Assembly (NCBI GenBank): GCA_023101725.1
Contig: JALJCO010013386.1
Span: forward strand, 372,001 to 436,000
Direction of reading: 5' to 3'
From: Atherinomorus stipes
Taxonomy: Eukaryota; Chordata; Actinopteri; Atheriniformes; Atherinidae
DNA length: 64,000 bases
A program made the position numbers and the translations under genes. Numbering within the stretch: position 1 is the first letter of the stretch; each line of letters opens with the position of its first letter. The notes beneath the pieces are model-generated. The model saw only the letters and a list, made by a program, of their open reading frames with translations. It did no database searches and was not told where the DNA came from. Shown here one piece after another: positions 41,569 through 53,900 of this stretch.

Positions 41569-44019
41569 TATTTCCAACAAGCTAGCGAGCTTCACTGTTC
41601 TGAGGCGGAGTTTGCCCCTTGGATCCAAGGTAAAAGTAAAAACACTGGTTGTCTCAAATGGACATGTAATTCTCCAGGACAAAAGCCAGGATGTGAGATG
41701 GTGCAAAACCAGCTTCATTGTGCAGCCTTTTATGCTTATTCTTAACACAAAAAGCCTGGTATGTCACCATGCATGTACTTACTGTCAAACAATACCATCT
41801 ATGTGTCAATGCACCACCACCCAAATGCATCCTGAGCCTGTCTCAGAGAGGCTTCTGGTCCTGACATAACATGATGCCATATATAGTTCAAAATGAAGAC
41901 ATGAAGTGATAATAAAAGTGGAGCCTTTGAATCATCTTATAATGAGCATAAACCAACTTTTAATGCAAATCAAGAGGATACAAAACCTTTCTTCTTCTGT
42001 TATCACAGTGGACTCAAATGTACCTGAAAGTACCTGTGATCAAAGAACTGTTTGAGTTCGTTTCTGGGTCCCATTTTAACAAGACGTGTTTTAAGTATTT
42101 GTACTACTCATCAATAGACCATCAGCTTGATTTTACAGCTGTAAAATGTTCTTAAAAAACAACAGTAACTATGATGTATGTATGTACTTCAACTGATGGA
42201 CTGTTTGAAATCCATAGACACACATACTCACAAGTGGTGATGCAGGACAAACGGTGATCAAACGTCCAGCCCCCTCTCTCCTGGCACTCTTTCATCTTTA
42301 CATGCTAATTAACCTTGACCTGAAACCTCCCAGAGCTTAATTGCTACCATGGAAATGACTGCCATTTGCAGAACTGTCACACACACCTACACACACACAC
42401 AGACGAAAAACCCACATGCTGAAAGCACTGTTCAATTAGAACCATCCATTCTGCTTGACTAGCAGCAGTCATCACCATCAGCCCATCAGATATCACCGCT
42501 CTCTGTTCCTGCCCCATCGGCTTAAAGAGAAGCAGAGGAAGGAGACAGCAGGAAGAAATATAATATAATATAATATTCAGGGCATAAAAAGGTGAGAATC
42601 TACAGTTCAGAGATAGAAAACATCCTTTACACAAGAAAAGATCCAACTACTCAAATAATATTTATAGCAAGATGAAGTTAAATTATGAAAAAAACATCAT
42701 CTGTTTTTCAAGGGACAAACTTCTTGACAAAAAGGACTGATACAATTATTTTCAAATTCGTTGTTTCATCCTTCCTATGGGATGTACAGACAGTCATAAG
42801 GGTGTTGTTCCTGAGCTAGCCTTTGAAAATCTTCCCCATCATTTTGTCCCTGGAATGATCTGTGGCATTTTCAGAGTTTTGTAGAGTCTGAAGGCAAAAA
42901 GAGTCACAGAAGTGAAGACAGGAGTAAAAAAGAGCTTAGTCAAAATGCTATAAAAGTCAGTCAAGCCAACCCGAGGGCTGCTATCTCCTGAGACAGCTGA
43001 TTGAGGGAAATGAAGCAAGAGATAGGAGCCGCGCCATCATTTCAGAAATGCAGATTCAAAGTATTTCCACCCCTCCGTCTTCAGTCAGCAGGATGACGAC
43101 ACACAGCGAGAGTAACCTAAACATACATGGATATAAATTCAGTTCAAATGAGGCTTGTCGTGCCTGCAGCAGTGAACATATAAACTACCACAAACCTGCA
43201 TGGGACCAGTATGCTGAACACACACATACACTGCTATTATTACTTGTAGGTTTTGTCAGGACATGCAGGTTGCCAGGCGGTAACGTGTTGTGGTTAATAA
43301 CCCTTTCCTCTCCCTCCTCCTTTCCTCCCCCTTTAACTCATCACTTATCCACCCCTCCTTTTCTTTACTTTACTTTCCAGATTCCAGGTGCTGAAGAACA
43401 AAGCAATCACACCCATTGCTGGTAAGGGGTGGCACTCACATAATATACAGCCACCTAAATCATCTTCATCAACCCTCTCGCCTGCTTGAAGCGAGGTCTC
43501 TATGGACAGTACTGATTAGATCTAAGTATTGACGGCTACATCAAAAAGTCCCATAAGTCATCCAAGGTAAATGACCATATGGATTACTTGCTCCAACCCT
43601 CTGAATGAGCCTCGAAGGCAAAAGGAAAGAAGAACATTTTGGTTCAGATCGCAGAACGCAGATCTTTGTTGTCTTGTTTACTTGGATAAACTCAAAATAA
43701 ATGCGGGCAAAAAGTTAAACTTATTGTTGGTTTTAAATGTAAAACTGTTGTATGAAAGAGACTTTCACTGTGTATTGGTCTGTCCTGAGTGGGTCGAGAC
43801 GACTTTAATCACGAGTATAATCTACAATCGATATGCAATTTTACATGCTGTGTCAAATGTAAATAAAACCAGAATGCAATTATTTGCAAATCTCAAAAAA
43901 GCCCAATGACATAGCAGTAGAACATAGACAACTTATCTGATGCTGAAACTGAAATATTTTATCATTTCATGAGAAATATTTGCACATTTGAATTTGTGCC
44001 AACGCAATCTAACGCATAT
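41569..44019. other. intronic sequence without recognisable gene
   Basis: Unique sequence with a short ATAAT array at about 42561-42576 and a pyrimidine-rich block at about 43305-43380 that leads into a possible cryptic plus-strand exon (43381-43421). Confidence 0.55.
43381..43421 (+). other. exon-like segment with strong splice signals (unconfirmed)
   Basis: A long pyrimidine tract ending in tactttccag precedes attccaggtgctgaagaac and a following 22 nt. A GTAAGG donor comes directly after. The 41-nt segment is open in some frames but too short to identify. It lies opposite to slit, so it would belong to an antisense transcript if real. May be chance. Confidence 0.2.
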
Positions 44020-44648
44020 CCTGAGTTGGACAGTCGTTCTCTGAATCTGGCAGCACTGACTTTAGCTTAGCTTAGCATAGTTGCTGTAATCTGGTGTTTC
44101 CAACTAGCTCACTTGGCGAAAGTGAACTAATTTACTCAAGATTTTTTCCAATTACATTTCATGACCCGCACATTCTGATCGAGTACAAATGACAAGCCAA
44201 TTTCACATCAAAGTACTATATGGCATTCAATAGGGAACAATTTGTTGCGGAAGTACAGGCCAATCACAGGCGAAGCAACACGCATAGTAGCAACCCTGTT
44301 TACGGAAGTTGGGGATGCTGCGCTGCCTTTGCTACCATCCGGAGTGCTTTGCCTGTGATTCGCCTGTACTTCCGTGGCCTATAGTTCCCCTACTGAATGG
44401 CACTTAGTCAGTCCTTCGATGTGAAATCGGCTTGTCATTTGTACTCAATCAGAATGTGCAGGTCATGAAACGCAATTTGAAAAGATCTTGAGTTAATTGT
44501 TAACTTTCACCAAGTGGTGCTAGTTGGAAAAAACAGATTACAGCAACTACGCTAAGCTAAGCTAAGCTAAGCTAAAGCCAATGCTAACAGATTCAGAGAA
44601 CGACTGGGTCGGCTAGAAAACGCTTCTGCCCACTTGTCCAACTCAGGG
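44020..44648. mobile_element. foldback element, near-perfect long palindrome
   Basis: The left arm runs from CCTGAGTTGGACAG through words such as tcgttctctgaatctg, ttagcttagcttagcata, gacaagccaatttcacatc and ggaagtacaggc to about 44285. The right arm (about 44350-44648) is its inverted copy, ending gtccaactcagg, with about 65 nt of loop. The left arm lacks about 27 bp near its outer end that the right arm keeps (gaaaacgcttctgcccac region). GCTAA units are expanded in the right arm. No coding capacity; transcribed as slit intron it would fold into a hairpin of about 290 bp. Confidence 0.9.
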
Positions 44649-44693
44649 GACTGCGGGGGGAGGCTCAATTTCACCCAGGGGTGGCATATGCCT

Positions 44694-45492
44694 TTAAAGG
44701 CCCTGTACCTGATTTTATTTTGATGTCTCTAAGAAAAATGCTTTCTACACGGTATAATGTGTGTTAAAAGAGGCAATTTCATGAAAATAAACCACTCATT
44801 GATTGCGTATATGCAGGAATCCAGGCCTTTTTAGTTTAGGTTTCTAACTCCGGCGTGACGCTCTTCTCATGCCAATGCGGATCATTCTATATAAGCTTCG
44901 GTTTCCTATCAGCCACTCAGTGTTTTCCTAACAAGGAGCGCCGTCCCCTCACGCGTGCACTGCAGCACTTGTAAACAGAACCACATGGCATCTACTGAAG
45001 GGAAAGTCGCGATAATGCAGCAAAACAGCCTGAAAGCATCAAAACTGAGGAGGAGAGACTTGAAACGCAGGAGAGACCAAAGAAGGAATAAAGTTTGTGT
45101 AAATCTCTGTGGATTGTACTGAAGGTAGAGAGCAGCTGGACGCCTCGGACTGAATGTGGACTGGAAGTCCGCCTGGACAGGTTTTTTTTCAATAACTTTT
45201 TCTTAGCAACATTTTATATGTCCTCAGGTGCTGGCTCTGACCCAGCTGGTCTACCGTATATAATACATAATGAATTCACTGGAAGATGCAAGTTTTCTCC
45301 AGAGAGTTTCTTTGTGCACGAGTATGATACTGTGCACGTTATTTCATGCATGTCGAGTGGGAGGAGAGAAAAATAAGGGAATGGGTGATTCTCACTGGGA
45401 GAAACAGTTAGGGGCGGGGCTTACAGTTCAAACTACACTGTTCACCTCGCTCGTGGTTCGGAAATGTGCAAAATCAGGTACAGCGCCTTTAA
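44694..45492. mobile_element. TTAA-flanked MITE C (Kolobok/T2-like)
   Basis: The left end is TTAAAGGCCCTGTACCTGAT and the right end, read inward, is TTAAAGGCGCTGTACCTGAT: 19 of 20 match, and the match continues with TTT. TTAA is at 44694-44697 and 45489-45492. The interior is 790 bp, more GC-rich than the surroundings, with small ORFs and no recognisable transposase. It lies 45 bp from the foldback element at 44020-44648. Confidence 0.87.
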
Positions 45493-45796
45493 TAGCTGTC
45501 TGTACATTGAGCATACCAGTTACTGGAGCGTTAAAATAGGAATGTTTCCCAGTCTATTCTGATGAAGATTTGCTCAAAAGTTCAGTGCTGGAATTTTTCA
45601 TGTGGTGCGTCAAATGTTTTCTATTGGTGACTGCATTCAGAAAGCAGGGCGGGAGGTTCAGCACACAGACTCTTCTCCTATGAAGCTATGCTGTTGTGAT
45701 AGATGGAGTATGTGGTTAAACATTGTCCTGCTGAGACATGCAAGGTCTTTCCTGAAGGAGACATCATCTAGATGGGTACACACATTGCTCTAAAAT
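45493..45796. other. intronic sequence without recognisable gene
   Basis: Short unique stretch between two MITEs; nothing seen. Confidence 0.6.
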
Positions 45797-46003
45797 GGGG
45801 CTTTTCAACTCCAGTCCTCAAAGGCCATTGTTCTGCAGAATTTAGATGGTTTCCTGTATTAACACACCTGACTCAAATTAATGAATCATTGTGCAGAACT
45901 CAACAAGCTATTGGATCCATTTCATTTTACTCAGGTGCTGGAACAGGGAAACATCTAAAACCTGGCGAACCATGGCCCTTGAGGACCAGAGTTGAAAAGC
46001 CCT
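45797..46003. mobile_element. hAT-like MITE (GGGCTTTTCAACTC ends)
   Basis: The left end GGGCTTTTCAACTCCAGTCC mirrors the right end read inward, GGGCTTTTCAACTCTGGTCC. The match continues through CTCAA and GGCCA. The inner part shares tgaatcattgtgcagaact and acatctaaaacctgg with the elements at 23385 and 23660. No clear 8-bp duplication remains. Confidence 0.8.
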
Positions 46004-47036
46004 TCTCTCAGCCCTCGACTGTATGTACTTTTCAGTATGCTGGAGCCTCTGCGATGTGAACTGTCCTCTGATCACAGGCTATGGTCCCTCTTCTTTTGTC
46101 AGCAGGACAACAAGTACTTAAACTTTTGATTGTTGTAGAAAAAGTTATTTATATTACTGTATATATTTCATATTTATGAAAGAAACGTTTTTGCACAGCG
46201 TTTATAATAAAGAAAATCAATAACTGGGATATTCTGATGATTTTGCAAGTTGCACTTGATGTGCATATTGAAATCCAATTATTACTTGATCATAATAATT
46301 ATCTAAAGAATTGATATGAAAACAGACATTTTTTAAGGTAAACACACAGACAACATAGAAATCTAAAATGCCAGTTTCATTGTAGCTTCTTATGAGATTT
46401 CACCTCTTCATGCAGAGACTGATCAAAAACAGACAATACCTTCAGCTGCTATTTCTGGAAAAGACCTAGAGTCACCTCATGAGCCACTAAGGCAACCCTG
46501 GAAGGCCTCTAATGTGTACTGAACACACACATACCACCTTCCTAAAGCCTTGCTTGTAATTATGAAAGCTGTAAAACGGGCTGACATCATAACACCAGGC
46601 AGCTCCTGCCCTTGTAGAGTCTCTTTATATACTGTAGTTATATGTTCTGATTCAGAGGCGTTCCTGCTGCCTTCCGTTTGTCACAACCCAGAACGACTAA
46701 TCTCTCCCAAAATAATATAGTAAAAGTTCTTCTTTTTTTTTCTTTTTCTTTTACCTCTACATCACTGCAGAAACATCTTTAAGCCACACACACTCATTGT
46801 GTGTTCACAAAATAACTAAATGGTGAACTCATGGTCTGGTGGAGATAATGTACAGTAGGTGGAAAAAGGAAGATGATAAAGTGAAAGGCTGAAGGGAAAT
46901 TCAAGGCGTCACTGAAATGTGGCATCATTATCAGTTTCCTCAGCTGCTTCAGTGAAGACAGGCTGTAGGAAGTTTAAACGGTTGCACCTAAAAATGCACA
47001 AAAGAAGAGGTAGGATGCAGCAGTGTTACAGAGGTT
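46004..47036. other. intronic sequence without recognisable gene
   Basis: AT-rich unique sequence with a T-rich stretch at about 46731-46752. Nothing else seen. Confidence 0.6.
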
Positions 47037-47640
47037 ACTGTATGTTCAGACCAAAAGCGGTAAGGATGCTAATACATTTTCAATGAGAGCAGGCATCCTG
47101 GGTGGCAAAGGTGTCTGTAGCGTGTCAAAGGTATCAAAAGCGGCTAAAGCGGCAAAAGCGGCACCAGATGAGAAGTTGAGCTTCAGTTAACGTTATGGTT
47201 ATTATCTATGATGCGGTTCAGCAGCAACTGGCTGCAATAAATCAGAGTAGAGGTGTCCTTCGATCGAGCGGACCCAAAGAACAACGCGGGTAACTTTGGT
47301 TCCGAGAACACACTTGTTCCGTCATGAATGCCGAGAGGCTGATTATCTGTGTTCGGGCTCACTCTATCCTATAATGTTCTCCTTTTTGGCTACCAGTGTG
47401 GGACCAAAACAAACCCCTGCTGGACATCCAACCTGAAGTACCACTGGAACCGCTCTCTATCCAGCCGCAGCTCCAGAACCAGCTGATGAAATTCACTGAG
47501 CTCCTCAGAGAATCTCCTGCACCCAAACCCGGCGACGGCATCTTCTTCAGGTGGACAGGCAGCAACACACATCACGGCGATGTCATCCACATTCATGATG
47601 AGTCGATATCATTTTAAGGGTTAAACGTGCATATTTGTAG
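47037..47640 (-). mobile_element. PIF/Harbinger element remnant
   Basis: The left end region has tgttcagaccaaaagcgg followed by repeated aaagcggc words, as in fish Harbinger elements. The segment encodes a transposase-like stretch on the minus strand at 47390-47596. The other end is lost where Tc1-like sequence begins (about 47665). Confidence 0.6.
47390..47596 (-). pseudogene. PIF/Harbinger-type transposase N-terminal fragment
   Basis: The minus-strand peptide starts near MNVDDIAVMCVAACPPEED and includes ELSEFHQLVLELRLD and RERFQWYFRLDV. This EFHQL..ELRLD..RF.RYFR pattern is the conserved N-terminal region of Harbinger DDE nucleases in fish, where it precedes the catalytic domain. Only about 60 residues remain and no catalytic residues are present. 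It is part of a decayed element, not a slit-related product. Confidence 0.65.
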
Positions 47641-47664
47641 CCATCACACACCGTATTAATGATG

Positions 47665-47940
47665 GTACAATAATGACAATAATTAAATGGACAGCCTGTG
47701 AGTTAAATATAAGTGTCACTGTAAAGGGTCTGAATACTTTTGACCAAGTAATATTTCAGTTTTTCTTTTTAAATAAATTTGCAAAAATTTCTACATTTCT
47801 GTTTTTTTCTGCCAAGATGGGGTGCTGAGTGCACATTAATGAGAAGTAGAATGAACTTTTTGATTATTTGGCAAATGGCTGCAATGAAACAAAGAGTAAA
47901 AAGTTTAAAGGGGTCTAAATACTTTCTGTACCCACTGTAG
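47665..47940. mobile_element. Tc1-like terminal fragment
   Basis: Contains gggtctgaatacttttgacc, cattaatgagaagtaga and gcaaatggctgcaatgaaac, then ends ctaaatactttctgtaccca plus ctgtag. This is the familiar end (read in reverse, acagtgggtacagaaagtat) of a fish Tc1-like family. Only about 275 bp of one end is present, and the transposase is absent. Confidence 0.8.
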
Positions 47941-50900
47941 GATGTGACCATGGAATCTGGTCTAACACCAAGAAAAGAAATTGTGAACAATTCCTCTCTG
48001 TGAAATTATAAATCGTCTGCCAATGGCCTGTCAGGTCAAGGTCACTCTGACTTATAGTTTCTGACATCTGACTCAGGAACACAGGAAAAAAACCTGCAAA
48101 GACACACTCTCTTGTTCTATCTCTGCTTTCTCCTCCAAGTTTCTAAATGTCTGTCGATAGTCAATAATTGAATTTCTCTGCACGATAAGGACCTTTCTGT
48201 TGTATTGCCATCACATTTAACCTTGTAGAGTTTTGCAACGAGTGAGCATCCGTACACACGGGGAGGGGAGAGGGTGTGAAGCCCTCTAACTGTGTGAAAT
48301 ATTTAAGAGGGCCAGTGGGGGAAATCCACTGTTTTTTGTTTTTGTGAAAATGTGAAGAGACAGCGAAGGAGAGAGAGCTTCAGGAGAACCACAAACCACA
48401 AAAGCGCTCCTTCGACTTGGCCCATTTAGGTTCATTTAGACACAACACACTCACAAGAGAGCGAGACTGAAGGGCAGGAAAAGAGTGGATGCACATGAGA
48501 TCCAGTTATCAGAGAAATGGACAGATGAGGAAAATATGTGTTAGATGGAGTGATACTGAAATATGTTTGTGCATAGTTCATTTATCACTGTTTTATCCTG
48601 CTTTATCCAAAATTCCTGACATCCTATGTGCATGTGTGTGTGTGTGTGTGTGAGAGAGAGAGCGTGTGTGTGTCTTCCCTTGCCTGACACTTGCTGAGAG
48701 GTCAGAGTTCTTCCAATTATGGGGGTGCATGGTGTTACCAAAGAGATGAGAGAAACTGTAATTGGATAATGACACATCAGGGCTGAAACCTGTCATTAGA
48801 CACTTGCAAAGACATACACACATAGCCTACACACTCCAGCATGTACAGACACACACACAAGGGTTGAGCACCAACCTGTGATTACAAACCTGCTGATCTA
48901 TCAACAGCCTGAAGCTACTGTGTCACACTTTCTTTCTTCCTGTCTTCTTTCATTGATCTCCTCTGAATACGATAATGTCCTGTCTTTTATATGCAATTGT
49001 TTTAGTTTCAAATTAAGCAATGATAATACTTGTTTCACAGCAAATTTAAAACTTTAAATGAAAGTGACTAGATGTGTTGTGGGTCTGTTTCTGGCCCCAA
49101 TCTTAACATTATGTAAACATAGTGTGTTTTAATGAGCCTGGGTCGCTGTGGTCACTTCAAACACACTCAGCTTTTAGTGAAATAATGTGAGAGCCTCTAA
49201 ACTTCTGAGCAACATCTCTGGGAGCAATCGCTGGTCAGCTCTCCATTTCCTCTCCTGGTTTCTTCTGCATCATTACCATGAACGAGGGCCTTGCGTAAGC
49301 CTCTCCAAACCAATGTGTTAGGCTCGGGGAAGTGAGAGCTAGAGAGGGGAGTGAAGAGCGAGCGCAGGCAAGGGAAAAGAATTAAGAGAAAGGTGCTGGA
49401 GAGAGAAAAGGAAGATAATGGAGGCAGGGGGGAGACAGACAAGGAGGGGAAGAAAATGAGGGGCACAAAAAAGACCAAGTGAACAGGAGAGGTAGCGAGG
49501 GAGGGCGGTGAGTTTTTCTTTTGTGGTGGTTGGAGAGTGACAGGGGTGCCAATAGAGTGGCCAGCGATGACGGTCCCACTGGAGAATGCCGGCTATGCCA
49601 GAAGAGTGGCACTAATGGAGCCAGAGAGGGGATGCAGTTGCCTGCCCCAGAGGGGGGATATTGTGCAACTGGACAAGGTGGCTTGACACGGAGCCAAGAT
49701 GGAGGATTAGAGGGGAAGGAGGGAGGCACCCGAGGCAGAGAAAGACAGCCATGTTAGGTCTGCTGACTGATTGACATAAACTGAACTTTGTCTTCTATTT
49801 GTTTGGCGAGACTCAGCATTCAGTTTCTCATTTTTGATCTGGAATATGTTCCCAAACACCCTCTTGGTATTGTTCTCATTACATTATAGTTTTATATTAC
49901 CATTGCCGTTGGCAGTTGGCAGGCTATTTTCTTACATTGGCATACCGCTGTCAATCAAAGAAGATCAAGTTTCTGAACGTTAAATTCTCAATAACAATGA
50001 TAAAGATGCATTTGCTCTTTGCTTGTTGATTTATAAATGGATGGGAAACTAAGGTTTGAAGGATGGTGTGAGTTTTAATTGAAGTTGTCTCCTCATCACT
50101 TCATTACTGCTGCTCCTCTACATGAATGCACACAGCAAGCAGGGGTCAATATTGCTGAGTAGATGTTTGTTTGATTGGGGTGAGCAGAGGAGTGTTGCAT
50201 GATGAATTGTCCCGATTACTCTATAATCCCTCCAATAATTCAACAGCCAGGCCTACTCATCCATCAATATGAGGAAGAGGGGGGCTGGATCCATACCTGC
50301 AGAGACCCTGGAGAGATCATCAGAGACGGAGGAATCAACATCTCAGCAACGCAACACTGGCATTAACTTTATGATGTATTTAAACTCTGGAGCTCGGGTG
50401 ATTGAGAAGATAGAGCCAAGATGAAATGATGAGGGAGAAGTTACGAGACACTGCTTTGTTGGGAGGCATTACCGCACACAGTGACCCCCTAATCACACAC
50501 AAGCGAGGTGGAACAATGCTTTGATGATCTACAAGACCTCACACGCACACACATTGATTCACACATTCTGCTAACTACTGTACCTGCTTCCAGGTAAGCT
50601 CTTTCTGGCTTTGGATTGGTATGTAACCCCCTCCCAGTAAGCTATACTCAAGTTACTTACACACACACACACACCTGGGCACTTCGCTCTGACAGACTTG
50701 CTGGCTCCAGGCTTCAGGCTACCTGCCATCTACAGTAAGTACTGACATACCGCTCCGCTCTCCTTTCCAAATGACTCTCTCCTTGACTCTCCTCCTTTCT
50801 TTACTTTCTCTGCCCCTCACTTTCTCCCTTTGCTCTCTATTTTTTCTTTTCACAGCTAACTCGCTACGCTGAAGATGCTTCTTTCATCATCTCAATGAAT

Positions 50901-53900
50901 TCCTCCCCACTCTTTTTTCCACACCATTTAAGAGAGCAAACACATCTCTAATCTTTCCTTTAAATACCCTTCATTCATTCTGTCTGTATCCACCCCTCCT
51001 CTCTGTCTGTTTTTCCAGGCGTACTTTGCACTCCTTGTGCAATTTGATGGGCAAAGCGGCGGCATCACTGCTGGCAGGTCCATTATCCTGGATATCTCAT
51101 TGACTGACACTGATGCTCTCTGAACTCTGAACTTTGACACTTTGCAGCCTGGACGGACAGGTGATTAATGAAGCTGCATGCAACCAAGATTTAGACAGGC
51201 TGGTTTCAATTTTAAAATCCTTTGCTAGATTAGATATATGCTCAGCATTTAACTTTTACTTTAATAAAACGTACTGATTAGACTAAGTTTTGTTTTTGTT
51301 GCACCAAAGTTCTTTCCAGTACATATTTTTCCCTTGATTGAATAGCTAATATATATTGTATGTTGAGTTTGTAATCTGGAAAACAGCTGTTTGACACATG
51401 GGGTTTATTGTTAAGGGAGGGAGTTCATCCATTATTTGCTTGAAACAAGAGTTAACAAATCCTTATAAATCGCAATAATGTCATTCTTTCTCTTAATGAG
51501 AGAGGAAAGACCTCTTCATGCACCACAATATTTTTCAGCAGGAAAACAAACTCAAATCTGCAAAATTAACGATACACTGAATCCCAACCAATCTTCTGAC
51601 TATATGTGCCGTTAATTAAGATAGATTTACTGCAAAGCTTTTGTGTGTTGGACTTCACTCTTACGGTTAGATAAGGCTAATAAACTCAGCAGCGTCCAAC
51701 CCCAAAGTCATAATATATTCTATCTCAGGGCTTCTTACATTGTTAGTTTTAGTTGCATGAAACTCCACAAAGTATAAAATCAATTTCATCAAGAGAAGCT
51801 ATGCATCAAAAATGCAAACTCTTCCTTTACTGTATATTCTGCCTGTATAACAATCTCTCAAACTCTCTTAACAATGCCAGTTGGGCTTTGGTAAGCCCTC
51901 TGCAAATTTCTTGAGAATGAATTACAGCATTGTGTTGGGTTCTGAATTGCCAAATCACTTCTTAAGAATGAGTCGCCTTGAGCAATTCCGATTCAGTCAT
52001 GTGATTCTTGTGATGGCAATCTGGTGAGTCACTGACACTCAACACCTCAACACTGTTGTAACTGTTTGTTTGCACTCAAGGTGATTCATAACAAGCGCAC
52101 AGATGGAAATATCTGAAAACACACAAACTCAACCGCAAGGAAAAAAAAAAAAACAAAGATCACTTTTTCTCCTGTTTGGCTGGTTGTGATGTGTGAGTTT
52201 CAAGAGTTCAAAAAAAAAAAAAAACAAAAAAAATCTTGGACAAAATATCTTTGTGTGTGCTGAAAAGAATTGAAAAGAGCTGTTTGCTTATTGGAGCGCA
52301 TGCATGTGAGAGTTTTTATATCTGTTAAAGTGCATTGAGAGAAACAGGAGGGGGCAGGAAATATTGCTGAATGGTAAGACAATGTGTTTGTGGCAGAGTG
52401 TTTGTTTGCATTTGTTAAAGAGAAAAAGAGGAGGGAGGAGAAAGAGGCCTATACACAAATGTTTCTGGCTGCAGGGGCTTAACTTCATTTCATACCGCAT
52501 ACACACAGTGAGCGACCAAACATCTTCAGATCCAAAACACAAAAGTAACCTGGATACTAACAGATAATACTGTCTTTTCATGTTTGAAAGCCTGTAGTAA
52601 AAATTAGTAGTATATGAACAATTTTGCTTCAATACTTTTTTGAGTTAAGTAGAAATCATAAAGCTATTCTCTCTTTTTTATTATTTATAAAATCACATAC
52701 AACCATGTTTCCAATGAAGCTGAGAGGCAAAACATTAATCTAACCAGGATTAAATTGTCTTAAAAGGAAGTACAGTACATTTAAAAATATTTGGGACAGA
52801 AAGTAGAAGACGGGAAAGGATGTAAAATTTTAAAACAACAAAACATAGTTGTAAAGGTTAACAGGCAACAGCTCAGTAAAATGACAAAGAAGAGAGCATC
52901 AAGCATCTTTCAGAAGTAAATATGGGAAGGGATTAATCACTTTGAAGAACTGTGGGGATAAATAGTGAAATCTAAGGATATCATTTTTCAATGTAAAACT
53001 TGTGAAGAATTAAGGGATTTTATCATGTCATGTCATTATAGATCCGGAGAATCTGGACCATGGACATCCTTCTTTAGTTTCTTTAAAAACTAACTCACAC
53101 TGGCATATGGACAGTGTCCAAGCTTCTTTTTACACTCACACTTACATTTTCTCACAAGCTGTTGAAATAATCTTGATGTCTCACATGTATTTTATTAAAA
53201 TTTTCTTGTCACATGGATTTTAATAAAAACATCTTTGCAACATTATGATGACTCTGTTTAAAACTACAGGCCAGAACATGCTGCTTGAGACACTTAATCT
53301 TAGCACAGAAAAAGTCTCCTAGATAAACAGGGGTCACATGTGGCATTTCAAATAAGTAAAAGTTTAATTTATCACAATTTTTGTTAACGAGAGGGAGGAG
53401 ATTTCTCCCTCTTTCCTCCTATAAATCACCTCCTGCTTAGATCTCCTGACTGGAACATTCTTCACCTTTGACCGCTGCTAAACCCGGAGGTCATCGTTAC
53501 TGTGGCAACTAAAATGCCTGACGCCCTCCGTCTTGATTAAAAAACATTATTTACTCAGAGAAAATTTCATTGTCTCAACCTTTGACCTTTGTCTTCCTTT
53601 TCCTTTCTCCTCTCCTTTTGCGTTCGTTAACTATCGACGTGATGGGAAAACCCTCATCCTCTGAAGGCTCACTGCACTCTTGTGCGACCGTGGCATTAAA
53701 GCTTGTTGTCTCGGCCGAGGTAGTGTGTGTGTGTGTGTGTGTGATAGAGAGGCTATGTGTGTGTGTGCAGCAGGGTTAAGCTCTTGCTGAAGACAAAGTC
53801 ACAACATTCAGTGCTGCTAAGCAACAATACTGCCTGGTAGCGCCTCATCGGGGCACCTTTTAGCAGAGGATTAGAGACTATTAGAAACACGTAAAAACAC

